Source of the DNA: Amycolatopsis dendrobii
GTDB taxonomy: Bacteria; Actinomycetota; Actinomycetes; Mycobacteriales; Pseudonocardiaceae
Assembly: GCF_014145675.1 (NCBI RefSeq)
Contig: NZ_JACGZW010000018.1
Coordinates: forward strand, 62,001-126,000
Reading direction: 5' to 3'
DNA length: 64,000 nucleotides
Shown here one piece after another: positions 7,934 to 16,788 of this stretch (position 1 is its first letter; each line of letters begins with the position of its first letter). The position numbers were made by a program, and so were the translations under genes. Below the pieces are notes generated by a model, which saw nothing but the letters and a program-made list of their open reading frames with translations, was not told the DNA's origin and did no database searches.

Positions 7934-9430
7934 CTACTCGGCCGACCGGGCGAGGATCACCGCGCGGGCGGCCAGGTGCAGGGCGAGCCGTTCGTCCGGA
8001 CGGGACAGGTCGACCTGCAGCAACTGCTCGATCCGGCTGATCCGCGCGGCCACGGTATTGCGGTGGATCCCCAGCACCGTCGCGGTTTCGGCGAGCGAAG
8101 ACTCGACGTCGAGGTACGCCGCGAGGGTGCGGATCAGGTCGCCGGGCACCGAAACCAGCGGGGCGAGCAACGCGCGTGCGGCGGGCTCGAAGGTGTCCGT
8201 GCGGGTCCATTCCAGGAGCAGCTGGGCCATGCCGAGCTGGTCTACGTGCAGGAAATGCCCGGTCTCCGGACGGGCCGCGGCGAGGCGGGCGGCGTCGGTG
8301 GCTTCAGCGACTGTCGCGGTGAGACCGTCGGCGTGCGGGCGGCCGACGCCCAGGTGTGCGTCGAGGGTGCGGCGCAGGCTGTGGTGCACAGCGCGCAGCC
8401 GCGCGGACAACGCCCGCACCCGCTCCGCGGTCGGTTCCTGCTCGAAGGTGACCCAGCCGGTCCAGCCCTCGCCGTGTTCGACGGTGACCGCGTCGATCGA
8501 CTCGGCCCGGAGTGCGCGCACGACCTCCTGCGTGCGGGAGACAGTGTCGACGTCCGCGGGCACGCCGATGCGCAGGCCGACGTGCCAGCCGCCGAGTCGC
8601 CAGCCCGCATCCGCCGCGCGCCGGCGCAGGTCGGCACCGGGTTCGGTGTCTTGGCGCAGCAGATCGCCCAGCAGGGCGGACCGGGAACGGGCGTCGCGTT
8701 CCAGTTCCAGGCGGTGCGCCAGCAGCCAGCGCTGCACGGCCCCGGCGGCGACGGCCAGCGTCGCGGCGACGACGTCCGCGCGTGGCGCCTTCGCGCCGGT
8801 CAGCTCGGCGGCCAGCCATACCGCGGGTTGCGGCAGCACCGCAGGATGTGCCAGCAGCACACCATCCGCGAGAGCGACGCGTTGCGGGACCGGCTCGTGT
8901 ACTCGCACACGGGCGGCCTCGGCGAGCTCTCCGGCGAGCACTTCGCCGCGGTCGTCGAGGACGGCGACGGGAGCGTCCAGCAGCCGCCGCAGCACGGTCA
9001 CGATTTCTTCCGGCGGCCGCAACCGCTCCCCCAGCGCCCGGTGCGCGGCGAGCACCGCGTCGGCGCGGTCGAGGTCCGGAGCGGCGAGAGCGAGGCGGGC
9101 GTCCACGAGCAGATCGAGCGGATCGGCCGAGGTGACCAGCAAGGGCACCGACAGCCGTTCGGCCAGAAGTCGTGAGGCGGCAAGCGGTTCGGCTCCCGGA
9201 AGCAGGACTCCGGCGGCTCGGGCATCCGCACACCGGCGCAAGAGAGCGTCGATTTGCCAATCGGAACCCAGCGGGCGCAGGACCGCCACCAGCTCGCCGG
9301 GAGCGGGTGTGCCAGACGCGTCCAGCGCGGCCTTGACCGTCTTGAGCGGACGGTCCAAACCAGACTCGCCGGAACACACCCGGACCGGGCCGGCCCACGA
9401 AGGCAGCGCGAGCAGCTGACGGAGAATCAC
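7934..9430 (-). CDS. PucR-family transcriptional regulator
   Basis: 498 residues. N-terminal PucR-type sensing domain (about 1-120), a GGDEF-like CdaR middle region, and a C-terminal PucR helix-turn-helix (LAETATVLGIHRNTVAARISRIEQLL, near 452-480). PucR/CdaR proteins usually control purine, allantoin or other nitrogen-compound catabolism. The GTG start overlaps the upstream DUF917 stop by four bases (GTGA), so it is translated as the last gene of the hydantoin-type operon. That is unusual, since such regulators are often divergent. It probably controls this operon in response to substrate or nitrogen state. Confidence 0.88.
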   Translation of the reverse strand: MILRQLLALPSWAGPVRVCSGESGLDRPLKTVKAALDASGTPAPGELVAVLRPLGSDWQIDALLRRCADARAAGVLLPGAEPLAASRLLAERLSVPLLVTSADPLDLLVDARLALAAPDLDRADAVLAAHRALGERLRPPEEIVTVLRRLLDAPVAVLDDRGEVLAGELAEAARVRVHEPVPQRVALADGVLLAHPAVLPQPAVWLAAELTGAKAPRADVVAATLAVAAGAVQRWLLAHRLELERDARSRSALLGDLLRQDTEPGADLRRRAADAGWRLGGWHVGLRIGVPADVDTVSRTQEVVRALRAESIDAVTVEHGEGWTGWVTFEQEPTAERVRALSARLRAVHHSLRRTLDAHLGVGRPHADGLTATVAEATDAARLAAARPETGHFLHVDQLGMAQLLLEWTRTDTFEPAARALLAPLVSVPGDLIRTLAAYLDVESSLAETATVLGIHRNTVAARISRIEQLLQVDLSRPDERLALHLAARAVILARSAE

Positions 9431-10497
9431 CGGGCTACCACCGGATCGCAGTCGATTCCGTACGCGCGGGGCTCCAGCAGCGGAAGCCGGCGCGGATCGG
9501 TCCAGAACGGCGACGCGGCCAGGCATACGACGTCCACCTCGACCCCGGCGCGGATCGCGTCGCACTGCAGCGGGACGCCGGTGCGGCGGTCGAGCACCGA
9601 CAGCACGTCCGGAGTGGACGCCACCGGCAGCCCGTCCCGCAGCGCCAGCAGGTACTCGTTCTCCATTTCCAGCCGCAGCAACGCGCCGTCGCGGTGGTCG
9701 GTCAGCGTCGCCGAGCCGCGGCCGAAGCCGGGGCGGCCGTGGTGTCCCGGGCCGACGTGCCGCGACACCTCCAGCACCCGGCCGCGCGCGAGAACCTGGC
9801 CGTCGAGGGCGGTTTCCAGCGCGGCGAGCTCCGGGCTCTCCCCCGCCGCGAGCACCCGGGCGCCGAGCGCGAGCGCCTCGCTCGTCGTGCCCGGCACGGT
9901 GTGCTCGGCCAGTTCTCCGGCCGGGATCGGGGCCAGCGCGATCGCCGCCCAGCCGCCGGAGCCGGCCAGGAACGCGCGGATCCCGCTCTCGACCACCGAG
10001 GCCGGCGCGGCGGCGAGCACCACCACCCGGCCGCCGGGTTCGGCCATCGCGACCGGAGCGACGCCGCGGCCGGTCGCGGCGACCGAGAGCTGGTCGAGCC
10101 GCGGCAGGCCGCGTCCGGACAGGTCCGCGTCCACGCACGGCAGCCCCAGCTCCTGGGCGATCACCAGCGGAAGCAGGCCGTTGAGACCGCCGATCTCGAT
10201 GGTCATCAACGCCTGCGCGCGCCGCCCGGTCCAGCGTTCGATCGCCGCGATCGCCGAAACGAATTCGTCGCCGCTCGGCAGTTTCTCGGCGAAGGCGGCG
10301 GTCGCGCCGACGATCCCCACCGGAACCACGAGCGTGTCCGGCGGCAGATCCGCGATCGGGTGCACGACGGGTTCGCGGCCGGATTCGGTCATCCGCCGCA
10401 GCAGCACCGCCGCGGTGACGGTGTCCCCGCCCCCGCCGGACCCGAGCAGCGCGACGCCGCGTTCGAGTGCCGGCACGTCCGCGGCGGTGATGCGCAT
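9427..10497 (-). CDS. DUF917 protein 3 (divergent paralogue)
   Basis: 356 residues of the DUF917 family (Pfam: S-methyl-thiohydantoin desulfurase type). It starts like its two neighbours (GSGGGGDTVTAAVL near 18-31), but key motifs differ: DADLSGRGLPRLDQ replaces DADGMGRAFPELQ, and GGLNG replaces GG(I/V)NS. It is therefore either a partner subunit or an enzyme with a changed substrate. Preceded by the SDR gene (14-base gap) and coupled to the PucR gene by a 4-base overlap. The reaction is not established by sequence; a role in processing a cyclic amide or thiohydantoin is inferred from context. Confidence 0.8.
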   Translation of the reverse strand: MRITAADVPALERGVALLGSGGGGDTVTAAVLLRRMTESGREPVVHPIADLPPDTLVVPVGIVGATAAFAEKLPSGDEFVSAIAAIERWTGRRAQALMTIEIGGLNGLLPLVIAQELGLPCVDADLSGRGLPRLDQLSVAATGRGVAPVAMAEPGGRVVVLAAAPASVVESGIRAFLAGSGGWAAIALAPIPAGELAEHTVPGTTSEALALGARVLAAGESPELAALETALDGQVLARGRVLEVSRHVGPGHHGRPGFGRGSATLTDHRDGALLRLEMENEYLLALRDGLPVASTPDVLSVLDRRTGVPLQCDAIRAGVEVDVVCLAASPFWTDPRRLPLLEPRAYGIDCDPVVAR

Positions 10498-10511
10498 GGC
10501 TGGTCAGCGTA

Positions 10512-11231
10512 TCAGCGGAAGCTGTAGCCGCCGTCCGGATACAGCGTCGAACCGGTGGTGTACGTGCTGGTGAACAGGTACAGCACGGCGTCGGCCACTT
10601 CGGACTCCCGGCCGACGCGGTGCAGCAGGGTGTCGGCGCGGTACTGCGCGAAACTCGCCTCCCGCGCGGCCGCCGGACGCCCGGCCCACAGGTTCCCGTC
10701 GATCGTGCCCGGCGACACGACGTTCACCCGCACCGGCGCCAGCTCCACCGCGAGTCCGCGGCCGAGTCCCTCGATCGCCGCGTTGCACGCGATGTACGCC
10801 GGCGCCGCGGCGGGCGGGCGCACGCTCGCGACGCCGGACATCAGCACCACCGAAGCGTCGTCCGACAGCTTCGGCGCGGCGTGCTTCACCGCGTGGTACT
10901 GGCCCCAGAACTTCGTGACGAACGGGCTTTCCGCCTCCGCGTCGCTCAGGTCCCGCATCGGGCCGACGGTGTAGGACGCGGCGGGCGTGAACAGGTGGTC
11001 GACCCGGTCCAGCGCGCCGAAGAACTCGGCCAGCGACGCCTGGTCGGTGGTGTCCACGGCCTGCCAGGTCGCGGTCGGGCCCAGTTCCGCGGCGGCGGCC
11101 CGCAGTCTGTCGCCGGTCCGGCCGCCGAGGTGGACGAGCGCGCCCGCCGCCGTCGCGCGCCGGGCGACCTCCAGCCCGATTCCGGAACCGCCGCCGAGCA
11201 CCACGACCGCCCGGCCGTCGAGCGAACTCAC
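10512..11231 (-). CDS. SDR-fold protein lacking the catalytic lysine
   Basis: 239 residues with a Rossmann motif GGGSGIG at 13-19 and Ser in LMSGVAS, but the usual YxxxK is YIACN, so the catalytic Lys is Asn. The last part (RVNVVSPGTIDG, then YLFTSTYTTGSTLYPDGG) is normal SDR. A group of actinobacterial SDRs carries Asn at this place, so it may still reduce or isomerise with altered chemistry, or act as a binding protein. It overlaps the upstream DUF917 gene by 4 bases (ATGA), which makes it part of the operon. Confidence 0.85.
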   Translation of the reverse strand: MSSLDGRAVVVLGGGSGIGLEVARRATAAGALVHLGGRTGDRLRAAAAELGPTATWQAVDTTDQASLAEFFGALDRVDHLFTPAASYTVGPMRDLSDAEAESPFVTKFWGQYHAVKHAAPKLSDDASVVLMSGVASVRPPAAAPAYIACNAAIEGLGRGLAVELAPVRVNVVSPGTIDGNLWAGRPAAAREASFAQYRADTLLHRVGRESEVADAVLYLFTSTYTTGSTLYPDGGYSFR

Positions 11232-12322
11232 GAAGCCACCTCCACGGGGACGAAATCGTGCGCCAGCCCGAACGCCGCCGGGCCGAACGTGGCCAGCGCC
11301 TCCGGAGTGCGCATCAGCGGCGGCGTCGAGATCCCGGCCACGGTGACCCGCTGGCCGTAGCGCAGGGTCTCGGTGGTGATCGGCTCGGCGGATTCCGCCT
11401 CCAGCACGCAGATCAGGTCAGGGACCAGGCAGCGCACCTCCCCGTCGACGAGCGCCACCAGGTTTTCGTTCTGGAACAGGATTTCCAGCTTGTGCTCGCC
11501 GTCGAAGGACACCGCCGCGGCGCGTCCTCTGGCGAACCCTTCTTCGGTCCGGCGTTCCACATCGGACACTTTGCCGCGGAACAACACGCGCAGATGCGAG
11601 TACAACGTGTCGCCGAGCGCCGTCGCCAATGCCGCGATCGGATCCGCATTCTCTTCGCGGGCAAGGCGAATCGCCCGGCCGACGCTCAGCGCGAGCGACA
11701 ACGTGCGAGGCACGGCGGTGCGTTTCACGTCCGCGCCGCTCATCGAGTACTCGGCGATGTGCGCGACGCCGCCGAGCCGGATGGTGACCCCGCGCGCGAG
11801 CCATTCCATCCGCCGGTTGTCGGCCCCGGTGTCGATCACCGCGGTCTCGCCGCGCTCCCCGGCGATCCCCATCGGCGAACCGGGGACGCCGTACACGCCG
11901 AACGTCTCCATCTGCAGTTCCGGGAACGCCCGGCCCATGCCGTCGGCATCGACCACCGGGAGGCCGAGCCGCGCGCCGACGACCAGCGGGATCATCGAGT
12001 TGATCCCGCCGCATTCGATCGGCATCGTCGCGTCGGCCTTCGCGCCGAGGTGTTTTTCCAGCGCCCGCAAGGCAAGCTCGGGCTCGGCGCCGTTCGGGAG
12101 CTTCTCGTGCACGACGGTCGGCGCGCCCATCTGCGCGGTCGGGATCACGAGGGCGTCGTCGTCCAGGTCGTCCGGATCGAGCACGGTGACGGGTCCGTAT
12201 TCGCGGATCGCCTCGCGCACCAGCAGCCGCCCGACGTACGGGTCGCCGCCGCCACCGGTGCCGAGAACAGCCGCGCCGCGGGCGAGGTCTTCGAGATGGT
12301 CCTCGGTCAGTGTCCAGCTCAT
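11228..12322 (-). CDS. DUF917 protein 2
   Basis: 364 residues, full-length DUF917. Conserved features: GTGGGGDPYVGRLL at 21-34, IECGGINSMIPL near 103-114, DADGMGRAFPELQM near 125-138, and a C-terminal domain ending near RYGQRVTVAGI. The Gly-rich and DADGMGR motifs suggest a metal- or nucleotide-handling active site, but the chemistry is not proven. Overlaps both neighbours by 4 bases (ATGA), so it is translationally coupled to DUF917 protein 1 and the SDR. Close to DUF917 protein 1 throughout, so the pair could form a heteromer. Confidence 0.85.
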   Translation of the reverse strand: MSWTLTEDHLEDLARGAAVLGTGGGGDPYVGRLLVREAIREYGPVTVLDPDDLDDDALVIPTAQMGAPTVVHEKLPNGAEPELALRALEKHLGAKADATMPIECGGINSMIPLVVGARLGLPVVDADGMGRAFPELQMETFGVYGVPGSPMGIAGERGETAVIDTGADNRRMEWLARGVTIRLGGVAHIAEYSMSGADVKRTAVPRTLSLALSVGRAIRLAREENADPIAALATALGDTLYSHLRVLFRGKVSDVERRTEEGFARGRAAAVSFDGEHKLEILFQNENLVALVDGEVRCLVPDLICVLEAESAEPITTETLRYGQRVTVAGISTPPLMRTPEALATFGPAAFGLAHDFVPVEVAS

Positions 12323-13401
12323 CCCGCGACCCCGATCGGGTCCAGGTCATAGCCGAAGTACCGCGGACCGGCCAGCGCGATGCCTTCCGGGGTGTGCCAG
12401 CGCGGATCCGCCGGGGCCGCGATCACCGTGACCCGCTGGCCGTAACGCAGGCCTTCGGTGGTGACGGCTTCGCCGGACTCCCGGTCGAGCGTGCAGATGA
12501 GGTCCGGCACCGAAGCGCGCACCTCGCCGTCCGCCTCGGCCACCAGGTGCTCGTTCTGGAACCGCAGCAGCATTTCCGTCCCGGTGTCACCGTCCATTCC
12601 GGACAGCCGGGCCTCGCCGCGGGCGAAGCCGGTGACGGTGCGACGGGCGACGTCGACGACCTTGCCGCTGAACAGCGTCCGCCCGCGCAGCCGCGCCACC
12701 ACGCGGTCCACCGGGTTCTCGTGCTCCTCGCGCGCCTGCCGCACGAGCGCGCCGAGTTCCGCGCAGAGCGTGAGCGTGCCGGGCACCATCGACTCGCGGG
12801 CCTGCGCGCCGGACATCGCGTAATTGCTGATCATCGCCGAGCAACCCATGTCGATGGTCGCCGACCGGGCCAGCCGCTCCGCCCAGTGATTGTCCACAGT
12901 GTCCAGTACGCCGCGGTTGCCCTTCTCGTCCGCAATGGACATCGGGGTCGCGCGGATTCCGTACAGGGTAGGCAAAACCATCTGCAGTTCCGGGAACGCG
13001 CGGCCCATGCCGTCCGCGTCCACCAGCGGCAGACCCAGCTGTGCCGCCGCGACGACCGGGATCAGCGAGTTCACGCCGCCCGCTTCGGCGCAGGCGATGT
13101 GCGTGAGTTCCTTGCCCAGGTAGGTGGCCAGCGTCCGGGCGGCGAGCCCGACCTGTTCGGCGGACGGCAGTTTCTCCACCATGACGGTCGGCGCGCCCAT
13201 CATCGCGACCGGCAGCACCACGGCGTCGTCGTCCAGATCGGACAGTGGCACCAGCGGCACCGGACCGTGCTCGCGGACCGCGGACTGCGCGAGCAACCGG
13301 CCGATGTACGGGTCTCCCCCGCCGCCGGTGCCGAGGATCGCCGCGCCGCGCGCGATGTCGTCCAGATCGTTCGCAGTGATCTTTGACTTGATCTCGGCCA
13401 T
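12319..13401 (-). CDS. DUF917 protein 1
   Basis: 360 residues, full-length DUF917, the first of three paralogues. GTGGGGDPYIGRLL at about 26-39, AEAGGVNSLIPV and DADGMGRAFPELQM are all present, with the same C-terminal YGQRVTVIA element as protein 2. It starts 3 bases after the HyuA stop. In other genomes DUF917 genes are also found beside HyuA-type hydantoinase genes, and here the coupling is tight. The pair presumably acts on one substrate, a hydantoin, oxoproline or thiohydantoin; which one cannot be read from sequence. Confidence 0.85.
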   Translation of the reverse strand: MAEIKSKITANDLDDIARGAAILGTGGGGDPYIGRLLAQSAVREHGPVPLVPLSDLDDDAVVLPVAMMGAPTVMVEKLPSAEQVGLAARTLATYLGKELTHIACAEAGGVNSLIPVVAAAQLGLPLVDADGMGRAFPELQMVLPTLYGIRATPMSIADEKGNRGVLDTVDNHWAERLARSATIDMGCSAMISNYAMSGAQARESMVPGTLTLCAELGALVRQAREEHENPVDRVVARLRGRTLFSGKVVDVARRTVTGFARGEARLSGMDGDTGTEMLLRFQNEHLVAEADGEVRASVPDLICTLDRESGEAVTTEGLRYGQRVTVIAAPADPRWHTPEGIALAGPRYFGYDLDPIGVAG

Positions 13402-13404
13402 TGT

Positions 13405-14961
13405 TCACGCCCCCAGCTGCAGGTCGCCGACCGCCTTGACCCGGATCCGGGTGGCGTTGCCGGGCAGGTACGGGATCGGCACCTCGTCGAAGTCGACGAT
13501 GCCGACGGACGCCGGGCTCGCCCCGGCGGCCACCGCGCGGTCGACCGCTTCCTGCTTCGCCTCGTCCACCACGGCCTCGCGGCGGCCGGGCTCGATCACG
13601 TAGACCCGGTCGACCTCGCCGCCGATCTGCGCGATCGCCGCCCCGATCGCGTTGGCCACCGCGTAGTGGTCCGGCCTGCGGACCTCGCCGGAACCGGCCA
13701 GCTCGTCCGGCAGCAGCACCGAACCGCCGCCGACCGCGACCACCGGAAGCGGCTCGGACGACGTGCGCATCCGGTCGACGACGTCGGAAACGTCCGCGGC
13801 GATCCGGTCCAGCGCCGCCTTGACGAAGTCCCGGTCGAGGTGCGCGACCAGCGACGGGTCGCCGATCTCGGCCCGTCCCGCGGCGACCGCGATGTCGGTG
13901 GCGGTCAAGGTGTCTCCGCCGAACACGAGCGCCTTCGAGGTCAGCTCGTAGCCGACGGAATCCGGTCCGACGGTCACGCCGGCCGCGTCGCCGCGGACCC
14001 GGCTGCCGCCGCCGATGCCGATCGAAAGGACGTCCGGCATCCGGAAGTTCGTGCGGATCCCGGCCACGCTCACGTCGGTGGTCGCCTCGCGCGGGAAACC
14101 CTGCCGCAGCACGCCGACGTCGCTCGTGGTGCCGCCGACGTCGACCACCGCGCATGTGTCCAAACCGGACAGCACCGCCGCGCCGCGCATCGAGTTCGTC
14201 GGACCGGACGCGAAGGTCGCCACCGGGTAGCGGCGGGCGAAGTCGACGTCCATCAGCGTGCCGTCGTTCTGGCTCAGGTAGAGCGGAGCGGTGATGCCCG
14301 CTCCGGTGACCGACGCGGCCAGACCGTCCACGATGTGCGCTGCCAGCTCGCGCAGCGCGGCGTTGATGACCGTCGCGTTTTCCCGCTCCAGCAAGCCGAT
14401 CCGGCCGATTTCGTGGGACAGCGAGATCGCGACGTCCGGCAGCTGCGAAGCGATGATCTCCGCCGCCCGCGCCTCGAACTCCGCGTTCACCGGCGAGAAC
14501 ACCGACGTGATCGCGACGCTGCGCACTCCGGCCGTGCCCATGTCGTCGGCCGCCTTGCGCAGTTCGCTCTCGTCCAGTTCGGCGATGTGCCGTCCGTCGA
14601 ACTCGTGGCCGCCGTGCACCAGGTAGCTGCGCCCGGACACCGCGTCGACCAGCCGCTGCGGCCAGTCCACCATCGGCGGCAGCGACGCGCCCGCGGGCAG
14701 GCTGAGCCGCACCGCCGCGGTCGGGGCCAGCCGGTGCGCCTCGACGAGCGCGTTGATGAAGTGCGTGGTGCCGATCATGACCGCCCGCACCGCGGCCGGG
14801 TCGAACGCGCGCTGCCGCTGCAGCCCGTCGATCGCGGCGACGATGCCCGAGGTGACGTCCTCGGTGGTGCTGGTCTTGATCGAGGCGAGCACCTCGCGGC
14901 CGTCCAGCAGGACCGCGTCGGTGTTGGTGCCGCCGACGTCGATGCCGATGCGCACGGGCAA
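13405..14961 (-). CDS. HyuA-type hydantoinase/oxoprolinase
   Basis: 518 residues, short for the HyuA family (650-700 with the C-terminal extension). ASKHA/acetate-kinase-like fold: N-terminal IDVGGTNTDAVL phosphate-1 motif at 7-18, GTTHFINALVE near 66-76, a second phosphate loop VVDVGGTTSDVGVL, and GIGGGSRV in the middle. Relatives hydrolyse cyclic amides with ATP (N-methylhydantoin, 5-oxoproline, acetone carboxylase-like reactions), usually with a HyuB partner, which is missing here; the DUF917 proteins may take its place (inference). It starts 21 bases after the permease stop, in the same operon. Confidence 0.88.
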   Translation of the reverse strand: MPVRIGIDVGGTNTDAVLLDGREVLASIKTSTTEDVTSGIVAAIDGLQRQRAFDPAAVRAVMIGTTHFINALVEAHRLAPTAAVRLSLPAGASLPPMVDWPQRLVDAVSGRSYLVHGGHEFDGRHIAELDESELRKAADDMGTAGVRSVAITSVFSPVNAEFEARAAEIIASQLPDVAISLSHEIGRIGLLERENATVINAALRELAAHIVDGLAASVTGAGITAPLYLSQNDGTLMDVDFARRYPVATFASGPTNSMRGAAVLSGLDTCAVVDVGGTTSDVGVLRQGFPREATTDVSVAGIRTNFRMPDVLSIGIGGGSRVRGDAAGVTVGPDSVGYELTSKALVFGGDTLTATDIAVAAGRAEIGDPSLVAHLDRDFVKAALDRIAADVSDVVDRMRTSSEPLPVVAVGGGSVLLPDELAGSGEVRRPDHYAVANAIGAAIAQIGGEVDRVYVIEPGRREAVVDEAKQEAVDRAVAAGASPASVGIVDFDEVPIPYLPGNATRIRVKAVGDLQLGA

Positions 14962-14982
14962 ATCTCCTTCCAGGTAACGGAA

Positions 14983-16308
14983 TCAGGCGGCCGGGGCCGG
15001 TTCGGCGTCCGCGGTGGCACTCTTGCCGACCCCGCGGACCAGGCCGAGCTTCCCGGCGGCCACGTACAAGATGAAAGCGACGACGAGCGAGTTGATGCTG
15101 GGCAGGCCCCAGTCCACGAACTCGCCGAACAGCGCCGCGGCGATCCAGACGACGATCGTCGCGGGCACCCAGACCGGAGCCTCCGACGGCACCGTGCCGC
15201 GGGCACGCGCCTCCGCCAGGTCGCCGCGCCACTGCTTCACCACGAAGTACTCGGCCACCATGATCCCGGCGACGGGCGGGAACGCGACCCCGAGCACGGT
15301 CAGGAAATCGGTGAACTTCGAGAGGATCCCGGCCGCGGCGAGCACGCTGCCCACCACGCCGAGCACGGCGGTGACCAGGCCGCGGTGCGCCCGTTTCCCG
15401 GACACGGTGCCGATGAAGTTCACGACGCCGAGCCCGGAGCTGTACAGGTTCCAGTCGTTGATCTTCATCGTGCCCGCGATGACGATCAGCAGCCCGACCC
15501 AGCCGACCGACGACGTGACGATCGTGGTGATCTGCGCCGTGCCGACCGCGTGCGCGAGCAGCACGCCGGCCAGGCCGATCACGTACTCGCCGAGCGTGAC
15601 GCCGACCAGCGTCTGCTTCACGACGTCGCCGGTGGTGCGGTTGAACCGGGTCATGTCCGGCGTGATCACCGCGCCGACGATGAACCCGCCCGCGACCAGC
15701 GTCGTGCCCTGCAGCAGGGACAGCGACGGACCCGGCGGCGCCGACGCCACGAGCGCGCCGAGATCGTGCCGGGTCAGCTCGGACACCACCGACCAGCCGA
15801 CCAGGATCAGGAACGCGGGCACCATCAGGTACGCCGTCCAGGCCATCGAGTGGAAGCCGCGGACCACGATCGCGGTCACCACCAGGCCGAACACGAGCGC
15901 CCAGCCCCATTCGGGCAGGCCGCCGACCAGCGCGGCCAGGCCCTGCGCGGAGACCGCGGACTGGATGCCGAACCACCCGATCAGGCTGATCCCGATGGCC
16001 AGCCCGATGAGCGCCGAGCCGCCGCGGCCGAAGCCGGTCCAGCGCGCGATCATCGAGGTGGTCAGGCCCTCGCGGACGCCGATCACGCCGACGAGCACGG
16101 TGATCAGTTCGAGGATGACCGAGCCGAGCGTGAACGCCAGCACGGCGTTCCCGAAGCTCATCCCGAAGCCGATCGTGGCGCCGAGCAGGAACTGCGACAG
16201 CGCGGAAACCTGGCCGAACCGCTGCACGGCGACCGACCACCACGAATAACGGGCGGAATCGGGCACCCTGGTCAGCGCGTAATCGTCGACACCGACAGCC
16301 GAGGCCAT
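14983..16308 (-). CDS. NCS1-family permease (CodB-like)
   Basis: 441 residues, about 12 membrane helices, cytosine/purine/hydantoin permease family of H+- or Na+-coupled symporters. SQFLLGATIGFGMSFGNAVLA near 38-58 corresponds to helix 1, GMSF being typical of the family, and TPDMTRFNR near 217-225 is the NCS1 helix-6 region. First gene of the operon, so it would import the compound processed by HyuA and DUF917. Ligand inferred as cytosine, hydantoin or a related cyclic amide. The ATG follows a short AGGAG-like site (GATGAGGAGTCGCC). Confidence 0.88.
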   Translation of the reverse strand: MASAVGVDDYALTRVPDSARYSWWSVAVQRFGQVSALSQFLLGATIGFGMSFGNAVLAFTLGSVILELITVLVGVIGVREGLTTSMIARWTGFGRGGSALIGLAIGISLIGWFGIQSAVSAQGLAALVGGLPEWGWALVFGLVVTAIVVRGFHSMAWTAYLMVPAFLILVGWSVVSELTRHDLGALVASAPPGPSLSLLQGTTLVAGGFIVGAVITPDMTRFNRTTGDVVKQTLVGVTLGEYVIGLAGVLLAHAVGTAQITTIVTSSVGWVGLLIVIAGTMKINDWNLYSSGLGVVNFIGTVSGKRAHRGLVTAVLGVVGSVLAAAGILSKFTDFLTVLGVAFPPVAGIMVAEYFVVKQWRGDLAEARARGTVPSEAPVWVPATIVVWIAAALFGEFVDWGLPSINSLVVAFILYVAAGKLGLVRGVGKSATADAEPAPAA

Positions 16309-16419
16309 GGCGACTCCTCATCGGGAGGGGAACGGTTCCCAGCACGGTAAGCAGCAGCTCCGGCGAGGTCACCGTGCGATCTGCACAGCCCGGACAGTCC
16401 GGCTGTGCACCTCGCACCC

Positions 16420-16788
16420 TTACCCGGCCAAGGCGTGGACAGCCTCATACGCGAACGCCGCCGCGCCGACGCCCGCCGCGACGCTGACGACCACGTTCGC
16501 CGCCGCGGCGAAGTACGACTGGCGCTCGACCAGCCGGACGGTTTCGTAGCTGAACGTGCTGTACGTCGTCAGGGCGCCGCAGAATCCGGTGCCGAGCAGC
16601 GAATAGACCGCCGCGGGCAGCGCGGTCCCGGCACCCGCGAGCCCGCCGAGCAGGACACAGCCGATCAGGTTGACGGTGAACGTGCCCCACGGGAACAGGC
16701 TCTGGTGCCGGGACTGGACGGCCCGGTCGGTCAGGTACCGCATCGGCGCTCCGACCGCGGCGCCGAGGAAGACGAGGAGGGCGGTCAT
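16420..16788 (-). CDS. crcB: CrcB/Fluc fluoride channel subunit 2
   Basis: 122 residues, four hydrophobic helices. CrcB/Fluc proteins assemble as dimers that export F-. Seen: FTVNLIGCVLLGG near 37-49 (the conserved pore Asn) and GFCGALTTYSTFSYE near 67-81 (Na+-site/phenylalanine-box region). The ATG overlaps the stop of the first crcB gene by one base (TGATG), so both are co-translated and likely form a heterodimer, as in paired crcB genes of many actinobacteria. Confidence 0.92.
   Translation of the reverse strand: MTALLVFLGAAVGAPMRYLTDRAVQSRHQSLFPWGTFTVNLIGCVLLGGLAGAGTALPAAVYSLLGTGFCGALTTYSTFSYETVRLVERQSYFAAAANVVVSVAAGVGAAAFAYEAVHALAG

Noticed and set aside
12587..16417. 1276-residue minus-strand frame
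   Set aside because: Shadow of the HyuA, DUF917 and NCS1 genes in another phase: Arg/Gly/His-rich with no domain content.
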